This document shows positions 11,630-21,536 of a stretch of DNA of 64,000 bases, piece by piece. Both the position numbers and the translations under genes were made by a program. The stretch's first letter is position 1, and every line of letters begins with the position of its first letter. The notes below the pieces were generated by a model. That model ran no database searches, had not been told where the DNA came from, and was given only the letters and a program-made list of their open reading frames with translations. Source of the stretch: Capitulum mitella (lineage: Eukaryota > Arthropoda > Thecostraca > Pollicipedomorpha > Pollicipedidae). The stretch is taken from contig CP099842.1 of assembly GCA_030062745.1 (NCBI GenBank), positions 2,728,001 through 2,792,000 of the forward strand, in the 5' to 3' direction.

Positions 11630-12725
11630 TGGGGCGGGGGACGTTTCAGGCCTCCTGGGATCTCGAGAACTGGTCGTCCGATATGACTGCAAAGAACAGC
11701 AATCGATTCGCCATAAACTGCATCTTTGTAAAAATAAGTTTTGAAAATGTTACGGAAAGTGGGTACAGTGATGGAAGCGTAAAAACGGGATCTGTTTTGC
11801 ATGTCGTAACTTCCATATTTATTGACCAATTTTAATGCAACTAGCTTCAACCAAGAGCTAACCGAAAGGGCTTTTTCCCTTGGCAGAGATATTTACATTT
11901 AATAAATGCATAGGCGTTCACAGGGCTAGGAAAATGACAGGTGGAATTAACATAAAAGTTTTAAATGCTCGTTTTGCTTACACGAGTCATTTTATACTTA
12001 AAAAGAACATACTTTATTCACTGTATAATGTTGGTATAGGCGGTGCTAGGGGCATGAAAAAGTGCGACTGTCATGGTCTTTTTTTCATTTGGTCAACCTA
12101 TGATCTTTGGCCTCAAATAACCTCAAATGACCTCGGATTTAAATGAGATTGCCCCTTTCGTAGTAGATTTCAAGCGTCTGAACTGACTACATTTCTCAAC
12201 GTCCTGTTTGTGACCGTCATGGCCGTACGCAGGCAAACATTTCGAGTCATGGCTTCGTGTCCTGACTTGGTATGAACTTGAAGCTGGAAAAACGAGTACA
12301 GGACACTGTGATGTCATATGTGTTCCGCATTTTCATTAAAGAAAAGTAGCGTAAACAATACATAAAAGCAGATTTCTGACTTTGACTTTGACCAGGCGTT
12401 GTGAAATGACCTCAGGTAGGGTAATACACTTTTGAATTATTGCGCAGTTATTTACGATTTACGTTTACACTCGTACAAAATTTGCTCTGTCCTAAAAGCT
12501 ATTTTTGGAAGCTACTTTTCTTTTACGTTCAACTGTGCTACAAACGCCTGAGGTACCTCACAAAACTTGGTTTGGTTCCGGCCTTGGACAAAATGGTATG
12601 GTGACAGTTTTAAATTATACGTAAAAGGAATGGTTAGGAAACGCCACTAAGATTCGTTCGAAAATCCTAAATCGAAATCGTTCGAAAATCGAAAATCCTA
12701 GAAATGGTGAGAAAAAAAACGGAGA
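11630..12725 (+). mobile_element. Decayed copy of TTAA element family A
   Basis: It is collinear over about 1.1 kb with the intact element at 20.3-21.5 kb. Shared blocks include GGATCTCGAGAACTGGTCGT, GGCGTTCACAGGG, TATAATGTTGGTATAGGCGG and the GACCTC-rich middle. Both terminal TTAA/CCCTATTCCCGG ends are missing. It is more diverged and older in appearance than the other copy, with no coding capacity. Confidence 0.75.
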
Positions 12726-13190
12726 ATGGATTTTGAAGCTTCTTCACCTCTCCATACAAGAATAGGGTTAGGTCCAGTGGCGTTTGGGCAAATTCCCATG
12801 GGGAGGGGAGGGAGGTGGATTTTGGGCAGAGGTCGAGACTTCAATTTAAATGGGCATCTTCGTGTGGCAGTCCGTACTGTCTTTTTCTTAGCTGGAAATT
12901 ACGAGGTGAGATTCAAATAAGTCAAATGCGAACCTTCAAGGATTCTTTTTTTTTGTTTGATTACATTATCATTGATTACATTGATTATCATTGATCATTG
13001 ATTATTTTGATCATTGATTACAGTGACACTGCGTCCATGTGGTTGACATTGATGTATATAAATATAAATCTATAACCCATATACATATAAAACTATAAAC
13101 ATATATATCTATAACTCCAGGTTCGTAACGGGTTCTCCAGAAACTTGGAACACTATTAAACCACATCCTGTACTACCAAATACCGAAGTA
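12726..13190. repeat. Simple-sequence-rich DNA downstream of the gene
   Basis: ATTGATTATC/ATTGATCATT-type imperfect tandem repeats span 12955-13020. TATA/TAAA-rich sequence spans 13055-13112. No coding potential is seen. Confidence 0.7.
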
Positions 13191-13209
13191 AGCTGAGTGG
13201 TAAATGAAT

Positions 13210-13215
13210 TTTATT
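13210..13215 (-). promoter_or_regulatory. Poly(A) signal AATAAA of the coiled-coil/two-TM gene
   Basis: On the minus strand the sequence reads CCAATAAAATTC about 155 bases downstream of the stop codon at 13371. This gives a 3' untranslated region of roughly 170-190 bases, with cleavage expected near 13190-13200. Confidence 0.7.
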
Positions 13216-13370
13216 GGCCGGGAATTTTATGTTGGACTGTAAAAAGACTCCATATAGACGCGGACAGGGAAGGGCTTCTGGCTGGAATTATAGCCTGCAC
13301 ACATCAGACTTGCTGGCCGGCATACGGTGGTGGCAGTAGAGTCACCTTCGGCGGCCAACACGGCGCCCCT

Positions 13371-13836
13371 CTACACCGACAGTTTGCTGGTCAGCGACCA
13401 GCCGGCCGGCTCACTGTTGCACAGTCCCGGTATCCAGCACACCAGGTTGTAGGCGAGGCTGACCAGCCACAGATGGCCCAGCTCGAGCCACGAGGGCTCG
13501 CTGGTGTGCAGCAGGCCAGCCGCCCGCAGCGCGGCCGAGGGCAGCCGCAGCAGGTGCAGCAGCACCTCGGCGGGACGCTGGTCAGGAGCCGCCGCCAGCC
13601 AGTACCCGCAGACCAGGAGCAGCACGGCCGCCAGCAGCAGCGACAGCCGCCCGCTCCGGAAAAAGCTCCACCGGCTCGGGAACAGGTCCGGCTCGGACTC
13701 CCTCTGCATGCCGATATTGGCGCGTGCCAGAAGCAGGGCGATGTCCTCATCGCCGTGGCCGCTTAGGGACCGCATGTCGAACGAGCCGCCGTCGCTGCCC
13801 TTTTGCACGATCGTTGCCAGGGACTTGGTCAGCGCT
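13371..13836 (-). CDS. Coding exon 3 (last) with both hydrophobic segments and the stop
   Basis: It encodes the end of Arg225 through residue 379 and the stop. The acceptor is a pyrimidine-rich CCCGATTGCAG. The first third is polar with an acidic patch. A basic residue cluster (RWSFFRSGR) comes just before the first hydrophobic stretch (LSLLLAAVLLLVCGYW), and a second hydrophobic stretch follows (about WLELGHLWLVSLAYNLVCW). The basic cluster suggests that the N-terminal side faces the cytosol. The exon is much more GC-rich than its introns, which explains the long false open frames on the opposite strand here. Confidence 0.85.
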
Positions 13837-15454
13837 CTGCAATCGGGACAAGTTGGAGGCGCATGTCAGAGACCGGCATACGGTACCATCAGTGGGTACG
13901 AAGGGAACATGATGCTTTTAACATTCAAAACCATCGGCTATAGGTAGCACTACACTACTATACACACTAGCACACATAGGACAGAAAAATATACCTTTCC
14001 TTGGACAGTTGGTGTTTCAAGTCGTCCAGAATTTGAAATATAGCCATCATAGAATTCATGATCTTCCCCATTTTGTCGGCCCAGGCCAGCTGGTCGCGAG
14101 CGCTTTCTGCATTGCATGCAACTTGGATGCATGAGGTAAGCGTTTTGTGCATGACTTTGGACTTCCAGAACAGGTCACCAGCGGCCGCCTCCTTCCGCTT
14201 GATGTCTTGCACTGTCTGATATATCTGAACAAATCACGTTACCATTATGATGGGATACGTCGGAATTCTTACAGAATATCGAACGAAATGGGCAGCGGAC
14301 ATTTTTCGTAAGGATTTATCCTACAATTGTTGGCATTTCCCAGATGCAAAGCATTGAAACAAGGAGGGTTTGTGTGTGACTACATAGGCAAGAAAATCAT
14401 TTCGCTATGAAAACACGACGAGCATTTTGTGCCTCAAACAAGGAGTCAGTCAAAACATTCTTACGATGCAGAGGCAAGAATGTGGCCAAGGGGGCGTGGG
14501 GCCATCCCCCCGAGCCAAGCGCTCCACACTAGATGTTTAGTTTTTTCGCAGGAATACAGAACAGTGCTCATGTATATGCCACAAAAGCAAACGTTATTTG
14601 TTTTTCCTGTGCGCTAAATATGAGGTTTGTTACATAAAATTGCTGCTTTCCGCATAAATTTTGTTATATGCCAGTGAGAGATGCTAAGTTTGACATTCCC
14701 CTTCCCACCCCTCCCCCGAGGGAAATCCTGTTTTTTTTCAGTGTGCGTGATGTGCCTCTACAGAGGCAAGGAGAACATAAACAGGTATACGATACGTATT
14801 TGATGCATCAAGAAAGGACAATTATTCGCGAATGGCGATCTCTGAATATGGGCATAGCATCACTATGTCGGATATTGACAGGCATCTTGTTCCTTTTACA
14901 ATGGAATACTGGAGGATTTCGTCAGCCTTCATGGTAGAGTATGGATATTTGAACAAATGAAACGCAGAACTTAAAAAAAAAAAACATACTTTGTACGCGC
15001 TGAAACTTACGTCAAATGCTTCTTTTGATTGCTTCATCAGCTCATCGGCGGCTTTCAGCGCGTCATCTAAAGCAGCCTGGGAATCATTTGCTTCCTGCTG
15101 CAGCTTTTTGCGTCTCCATGGGGAGACGCAGTTCATCAGCTCTTTGTACATTATTTCCGTTTCTATCCCTTTCGACTCGAGTTCGTCTTTGCGTACTATC
15201 AGATTGCCAAGGGCCTCTTTCGTCTTTTCGTGTAGGTCATCGCTCGGCTTGTCTCTATTGGAGAACTCTCTCGGTTCCTCTCTAGGAGATCTAGTGTCAA
15301 GCACAGATGAACGCGACTGGCTTCTTGTTGATCTTGCGTCTCCTCGGAAAGACCTCTGAGACCTTGGTCGATCGCCACTAACTGACCTTTTGTCTGTTGG
15401 GGGAACAAGATAATCAGTCGATCTAGCCCCGGCACTCCGTATCTGCCTTTTCAT
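13371..15454 (-). CDS. Three-exon gene: Arg/Ser-rich, helical protein with two C-terminal hydrophobic segments (family unrecognised)
   Basis: Seen: coding exons 15454-15011, 14224-13995 and 13836-13371 (minus strand) join in frame into 379 residues. Both introns begin GT and end AG, and the phases fit (phase 0, then an Arg codon split 2+1). Residues 1-70 are rich in Arg and Ser. Residues 72-225 are charged and Ala/Lys/Glu-rich with few prolines, as in an alpha-helical coiled coil. A hydrophobic stretch spans about 288-308 and a second about 341-361, followed by a short polar tail. The start is the first in-frame ATG after upstream stops and has an A at -3. A poly(A) signal lies about 155 bases past the stop. 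Inference: a cytosolic coiled coil anchored in a membrane by its C-terminus, either as a hairpin or with two passes. There is no N-terminal signal peptide and no KASH-type PPPX end. No enzyme motif is visible, so no function is assigned. Confidence 0.85.
13837..13994 (-). other. Intron 2 of the coiled-coil/two-TM gene
   Basis: A short intron of 158 bases with a GTATAT donor and a TTGCAG acceptor. It interrupts an Arg codon after its second base. No repeat is recognised in it. Confidence 0.8.
13995..14224 (-). CDS. Coding exon 2 of the coiled-coil/two-TM gene
   Basis: A 230-base exon encoding residues 149-224 plus two bases of Arg225. The acceptor reads TTTGTTCAG before the exon, and the donor is GTATAT. 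The translation starts IYQTVQDIKRKEAAAG and ends DDLKHQLSKER. It is strongly helical, with Trp168 and Trp197 and two cysteines (180, 185) in the middle. Confidence 0.85.
14225..15010 (-). other. Intron 1 of the coiled-coil/two-TM gene, carrying a MITE-like repeat
   Basis: A 786-base intron in phase 0 with a GTAAGT donor and a TTCAG acceptor. About 300 bases of it are a copy of the short repeat family also found at 48.3 kb. A cryptic symmetric exon cannot be excluded by eye, but none with good splice sites stood out. Confidence 0.75.
14466..14766 (-). mobile_element. MITE-like repeat, family M3 copy 1, in intron 1
   Basis: Read on the minus strand it matches the copy at 48.3-48.56 kb in order: CAGGATTTCCCTCGGGGG, TGTTATATGCC-like sequence, GAGCACTGTTCTGTATTC and GAGCGCTTGGCTCGGGG. 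Ends are GC-runs with imperfect inverted repeats. It is inserted in the host intron without touching splice sites. Confidence 0.75.
15011..15454 (-). CDS. Coding exon 1 of the coiled-coil/two-TM gene
   Basis: It encodes residues 1-148: a basic Ser/Arg segment with many RS and SR pairs, then the start of the helical region. The ATG lies at 15454-15452 in the context AGCACCATGA. The exon ends with the codon GAC directly before a consensus GTAAGT donor (15010-15005). The open frame runs upstream past the ATG to stops near 15535. A possible acceptor, TAG, lies a few bases before the ATG, so a 5' untranslated or further coding exon upstream is possible. Confidence 0.85.
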
Positions 15455-15529
15455 GGTGCTAATTTCTATGATCCCTCCAAAAAATGATGTATGCGTGTTC
15501 AATTTAGGTTCAGGAATATGTCGAAATTA

Positions 15530-16750
15530 TTATGTTTTAAATGACATTAATGGTCTTGATTCAAGTCACACCTCCCCAAGTTATTATTTATGATCAGCCA
15601 TTCAGTCTCGCGCCTTCCGAAAGCCGATGTGCATTTCGTCGCGTGATTTAGATATGAGGAATCTTCTTTCGTCAAAACCTGATTCGTCGTGTAGCAATAA
15701 TGGAATAAGTGCAGATCATCACCAAGTGTTGGGGAAGAATTTTGGGAAACAAGAGAACGCCGTTTTTTACGAATCTGTTTATCTGAATCACTTACTTTTT
15801 ACAATATAATCGGCTTGTCTGTAGATGGGGAAGCTTCAGGGCGTTTCGTTAAAATTAGCCCTTCGATGAAATGTTAACAATGTTAAAACAAAGACGGAAT
15901 TTGAAAAGAACTTTAGAATAAACTCGTTGGTATGCAAAGGCAAGCATTATATTTTGTTCGAAAAATACGCATTAATTATCATATACATTATCTTACACAA
16001 TGACTCGGAAAGGTTTACGTAGGCGGCTATTTGCTTCTCGGCCGCACCAGGTAACAAGAATGCGTAAAAACTGCGATTGAGGGAAAGCTAGTATCCACAT
16101 AGAAGGTGGTATTTCAGCCTGCAAATTATTAAATGTTCTTGGAAATTCTTGCGCCACCGTGTACTGTGGCTATGCTAGAATTCATAATTTGCATACCGCC
16201 GTATACCGTGGCGCAGCAGGTTTCCGGTAACGAGGTTTCATTGGAAATCAGCAGAAGGAAGGGCGGGTATTTCATCTTTTATGTTATGCAGTGCGCCAGG
16301 TAAGAGGACGCTTGTGAACAATGCTGCGGAGTCGGAGTTTGAGTTGTTAGAATCTAATGAACTCCGAAGTCGAATCAGAATCTCCGTTTACGAGGCTGCC
16401 AAAAATTTCGTCATTTTGATTGTAATCTGTGACGGCTGATTTTGTTTTCGTTACATATTGCTAATAATTTTCCTTTCTGCTTCAAGGCTCCGCGACATGT
16501 TTTGACAATGGCGTCGCGGAAAAGTGGCGAATGTAAACAATTTGAGACCGAGGTTGATGGGTTCCTTGGTCAGTCGACAGTGTGGTGCGGATCAGAGAGA
16601 TGCAGATGAAAACGATGCCTGCTCAAACCTGAGGAGACATTTGAAACGAAGCCACAATTATGTCTATGAATACGCAAAGGCGGCATACATGAATGCTTGT
16701 CCATGCTGGGTGAATGGTTGGGTACTTTAAGGCGACTGAGGTGCAACTAG
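15530..16750. other. AT-rich region upstream of the minus-strand gene
   Basis: No coding exon supported. It could hold an intron of the 5' untranslated region if the candidate first exon at 17.2-17.7 kb is real. Confidence 0.5.
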
Positions 16751-16827
16751 GTCGTCGTCGGAGTCGGAGAGGAGTCGAGGCCAGAATCGGTATGATGAGG
16801 TCGGAGTCGGAATCGGAGTCGGAGTCG
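16751..16827 (+). repeat. GGAGTC hexanucleotide microsatellite
   Basis: Imperfect GGAGTC/GGAATC repeats, preceded by GTCGTCGTC. The repeated Asp-Ser frame on the opposite strand is an artefact. Confidence 0.85.
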
Positions 16828-17029
16828 ACCAAAACCCGACGACTCTGTATTATTCCGACGATGCGACAACGACGACAACGACCATAACGACGTTTTGTGC
16901 GCAATATCCAAAGGTTTGGTACTTGAAAATGGCTTCTTCCTATTTTACTATCGTTGTTTTCCTCAAACAAAAACGCAATATACTTTTTTCATTCTATTTA
17001 TTTCACTGCACTCTAGACGTGCTTGCCAG

Positions 17030-17150
17030 AGAAAGAAGAAAAAGGGAAAAGAGAGAAAGAGAAAGGGCAAGGCATAGAGAGAACAAGAGGGAGAAAGAGA
17101 GAGAAACAGAGAGGGAGGGAGAGAGAGGGAGAGAGACAACAAAAAGACGT
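17030..17150 (+). repeat. Purine (GA) tract
   Basis: About 120 bases of imperfect GAGA/GGGA/AAGA on the plus strand. The Arg/Glu-rich plus frame and Ser/Leu-rich minus frames across it are not genes. Confidence 0.85.
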
Positions 17151-17229
17151 GTGAAAGAAGAGCGTTCACGGCGGGGCGCCTTCAATTGGGCAATGATATG
17201 CAGCAAGCAAACACATCAATCAAGGCCAA

Positions 17230-17660
17230 TGACTGGTATTTTTCAGCCAACAATAGTTGCTCCGTGCACGGTGGCATCGCTCAGTCTTTGCATCAAATCA
17301 ACAGCAGGGTGGCAGCGTAGCCAGAGCAGCCTAGCCCGCTGCACAGCACCGCCAGATTGTTCGAGGCTTAGCGGAATGAGTCGAAGCCTGACGCGTGCTT
17401 ACCTGACACGGAGCACGCGGACACGCCCCGACAGACCAGGCCTGCGGACGGCGAGCCGCCATTAGCACGTGCCGCCAGCAGCCCTCGGCCTGATTAGAGC
17501 GGGGCGTGAATGCTGGACACGTGGGGCGATCCGTAACGGCCACAACAACATGTCGGCCGCCGGTAAACAACTTCTTCAGAAGCGGGCCTGTCCGGCGGAT
17601 GATGGAGCCTCTCGGCCCGGGGCAAGCCCGCTGCGAGCCGCGAGCTTCCAGTGACGCCGC
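17230..17660 (-). promoter_or_regulatory. GC-rich patch with a splice donor: candidate promoter and first exon of the minus-strand gene
   Basis: The patch is GC-rich against AT-rich flanks and lies about 2 kb upstream of the ATG at 15454. On the minus strand it contains CCGTGTCAG followed by GTAAGC (donor near 17402), a near-consensus splice donor. A matching acceptor may be the TAG just before the start codon. This is inference from position and composition only. The short frames here have no recognisable product. Confidence 0.3.
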
Positions 17661-20324
17661 TGACGGCTGGACTCAACGGCTGACTTTAGCTCGAGACGCA
17701 CTTAAGGCTTGGGCTTTGAAGACGTTTGAAGCCCGAAATGCCGGTGGCCTAACGGTCGTCAGCTGTGGATTCAAGAGTTCCATACAGTTTCGTGGTTACC
17801 ATGTCAACGGCTTTCGAGCAAGAGACCAGTTCTGACGTGACCGGCTTTTTCGTTACTCCACAAACTCTAAGGCGGCGGAAAAAAATGTGGAATGCGTCTA
17901 GCGCCACGTGCAAGTTTTGGTGAATACTCGCTACCTCTGTTTGCGCCATGTTGAATCTGCCATCCAGCAAAAGACACAGAGTCAGTGTGAGACTGTATGT
18001 GAGTTTTGCGTGTGAGACACGGAGAGACGATGTGAGTCAATGAGATGAGTCAGTCAACGACATCAAGAGACTGGTCAATGTGAAAATGTAAAACGATTTC
18101 TGCATTTAGGCGGACATCACCATAGGTGGACAGCCGTAGACTCAAGCCAATAAACCATTGGTCTTTACGTGCGAGATGGGTTACGATTCGACGTCGTGCA
18201 GCACAGTCCTCATACGCCAGCTGCCTTTCTCTTAGTACGCGTTTCGACGGTCAGCACATTCGGCGCCACTTCACCAGCGGTACTGTGGTTATGTCAGCCC
18301 CAGGAAACCGACCGTGTGGGGCAACTCGGGTTGGATCGCGTCACCTGCTGACCGCGAGGTCGCGACGTGCCAATGTTGTTAATGAGACAGAAGAAATTGA
18401 TGGGCCTGTTTTACGAACTTTTCTCCTAAAACTGTTATTGGCATTCATCTGTTAAACGAGATACTACCCACTTCCTGACAATAAAATAGCACGTGCTGTT
18501 ACGAAAGTGACCTCTGGAAAAGAGAATTCGGGCCAATCGCACAAAATCCGTCACGTAGCAGCATTCTGGGCCATCACGTGAGAATTACCGACAGCTGAAT
18601 AAAGAACGCATGTGCCAGTACATTCACTGAACAACCATCTGTCTCGCCCGCGGCCGGTGGTCTCGCCACCTCTCGTTTTCTGGTTTAATTACAAGTCCTG
18701 GCCAGGAGACCGACTTGGGCAGCTGCACCATGAGCCAGACGCCGATTTTATCACCAGCTGGACGACTGGTGCACCGCATTCCGGGCGGGACAGGCCGCGT
18801 GAGTGGACGGCGCCGAGTCGGCCGATGCCGGGCACGTGCTCCGTGCAGGTGGTGTCTGACGAGCCGACGCGCCGGCCCGCGTCAGGAGCGGTCAGCAGCA
18901 CGCCTTGTTCCGCCGGCATCTGCTCGGGACGTGGCTGAATGAGCTACCTGGTCCGCTGGAGCTGCATGGGGAAACGAACCGACGATGGTCTCCTGAGCAT
19001 GGCGTGCACTGTGGACAACACAGAGGCACGTGTTTGCACGCTGGTCTCTTGATCTTTCCGCAGTTCTTTTGTCTCGGGTGGTAACGCAGGTGGTGTTCTG
19101 AGACGAGATTTGAGAGACAGACGGGCAACACTCCTTTAATCGAAGCTGGGGACATCAGGGCGTCTATGTGTGATGGATCAGCAAAGTGGGAAATGCCAGT
19201 TGGAAAATATAGAACCAACATTGCATGCAACTAATTCATCGTTGCCTAAGTTAGAAACCTGAATATTCTGTTAGCCTATTATCACTAAGTGGTCTTTTTG
19301 AGCGTAACGCGAGTACGGCCTACTACATGTCTTTCCAGAATTACAAAGCATGTTAATGGTAATAATTTGGGTACGTGTACGGCCATTGGTTCAGGGAAAA
19401 AATAACTCTCCCGAAGGATGTCTCTTGAACGAGTGGATGGCTCTGAGTAACATAAAAGTCAGTCAATAGGCTTAGGCATTCCCGGGGCATCAAAAAAACT
19501 AAGTTCCAGAAAACAATGGGGTGGCAGGTGAAGGTACGTCAACGGTTGCATTTATCATGATCGTTTGGAAAAGGTGGGATACCACATCACATTTCATTCA
19601 CGCCCAATCAAAAATAATCTAAATTCTTTAAGCATACCATGCGCATCGACGTAAGAAAAATCGGGTTAGGCTCAGTTTGCAGGTCAAGGTCAAATGCGGT
19701 CAATATTCTGCCGTGTCCTGCAGATCACGAGAGCTACTGAACAGGTGTCATGAAATCAAACGCCAATCAACACCTTTGTATTATACAACTCGAAAACTAT
19801 GTGTTGTCTAAGAGTAGGATTAAAGGCAAATAGGATTAAAGGTAAATTTGAAACGGCTTCATTGTAACTCAGTCATAAATTTGTGTTCCGTTATTTACAT
19901 CTGATGCTCTCCAACATTTTGCAGCTCATATGTATTCGCGAAGAACAAATGAATTTGGATCAGATAGAAGCAATTCTTAACATGACTGCGTTTATGACAT
20001 CATTTTTGCATGGCCTTCCATGACCTTGGCAATCGTTTTATATCAAAATACGCAGGTTTTATTGCAAAACGTCAACGCCTTAGTTGTTTTTTTTTGGTGG
20101 GGGGGAAATATGAAAATTCTCCAAGGGGCAGTACTTGTCTCCTCAATTTGGATTATACATTTGTCTCCTCAGTTAATAACGGTTCAATATTTTGTTTAGT
20201 ACGCCTATTTCCACTTGGTCTGTTTCCCAACACAAAGGGATATTTATCGACTTATCTCAGTATTTCATGCTCGTGGCATTACAAGTTTACACGTCACGCG
20301 CACCCATTGTATATAGTTCTGACA
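17661..20324. other. Intergenic region, no gene confirmed
   Basis: Moderately GC-rich around 18,600-18,950 and AT-rich after that. A GACCTC/GGTCAAGGTCAAATG stretch near 19,680 resembles half-site-rich repeat debris. Nothing with convincing coding structure. Confidence 0.5.
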
Positions 20325-20328
20325 TTAA

Positions 20329-21532
20329 CCCTATTCCCGGAGGACTAGACGGTATGGCCGATTCCCGGCAGGGGGGGGCGGATTCGGCCCCCCCCTGAGA
20401 TCTCGAGAACTACTTGTCCGATTTCATCGCAACAAATGGCAATCGATTTGTCGTCACTTGAACTACATTTTTATCAAAAGAAATTTTCAAAATTTTGAAA
20501 TTTGTGGATACAGGAGGGTAAAAATGTCAAAATGGGGGGTACTTTTGGACTTCTTATAACTCCCTTGTTTATGGACCGATTTCAATGAAACTGGCATGAA
20601 TCGAGAGATTATGGATAGGGCTTTTACCATGGGTCCGCAAATCTGAAATTTTGAGAAAATTCATGGGCGTTCACAGGGTTTCAAAAATAGGAGGATTGGT
20701 TTTCTAACAACTGAATGAACAAAAGAGGCAAACACCCTTTTTGGCTTTCGCTAGTCATGTTATACTAAAGAAGTACAAATCGCATTACAATGTTTGTATA
20801 ATGTTAGCATAGGCGGTGCCAGGGACATGGAAAAGGGGGAACTGTCATGGTCACACGTTTCTCAGATCAACTTGTGACCTTTGACCTTAAATGACCTCCA
20901 GTGACGCTGGGGTTACTTGGAATGATCTCGTGTGCATTTAATATCGTCTTCAAAGGTTTTCAATCATTTGAATTCACTCTATTTCAAAAATTTCATTTGA
21001 TGGCTATTGCGATATAGTGTACGCGCACTGACATTTTAGGTCATAGCTCCGTGACCCGTCCTGATATCAAGCTGAAACTTGGTACACAAGTAGAAGGCAC
21101 GTTTTTACGTCGAACGTTTCCCGGGTTTGGCATTTGAAAAAACGGCGCCGAAATTATAGCGAAAAAACAAATTTTGACTTTTGACCCTGACCTGACCTTG
21201 TAAAGTGACCTCAGATAAACAAAATTATATCTGCACATTGCTCAACTATTTACCTATACATCCATATAAAGTTTTAAGTTGTATCTTAAAAACTCTGTTT
21301 TTGGCGGACATTTTCGTTTTACCCTCAACATGGCCAAAAATGGCATGAGGTGCGTCCCAAAAACGTTGTTTGGCTCCGCCTCTGAGCAAAACAGAATTTT
21401 GAAATTTTGTCACGGCACGTAGAAAAAATAGCTAGGAAAAATGACCAAGTTTCGTGAAGCTGCCTTAAAAAGCCTGGAATTGGCAAGTAAAAAACCCGAG
21501 GGGGTCGGATTCAGCCCCTGCCGGGAATAGGG
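20329..21532. mobile_element. Intact-looking TTAA-bounded non-autonomous element, piggyBac-like (family A)
   Basis: Seen: TTAA at 20325-20328 and 21533-21536 flank a 1,204-bp body that starts CCCTATTCCCGG and ends CCGGGAATAGGG, an exact 12-bp inverted match. The inverted repeat continues less perfectly (CGGCAGGGG with GGATTCGGCCCCC on the left, GGTCGGATTCAGCCCCTG on the right). TTAA duplication plus a CCCT start is diagnostic of piggyBac-type transposition. No transposase frame is present, so it is non-autonomous. A decayed copy lies at 11.63-12.73 kb. Confidence 0.85.
20875..20887 (-). promoter_or_regulatory. Perfect DR1 nuclear-receptor motif inside element A
   Basis: TGACCTTTGACCT is AGGTCA-A-AGGTCA on the minus strand, the consensus DR1 bound by HNF4/RXR-type receptors in animals. 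The older copy holds TGATCTTTGGCCT at the matching place (12101-12113). Binding is not shown. Confidence 0.45.
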
Positions 21533-21536
21533 TTAA

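Noticed and set aside
13197-13947. Plus-strand frames of 147-189 codons
   Set aside because: Antisense shadows of the last exon of the minus-strand gene, whose splice sites and poly(A) signal fix the coding strand.
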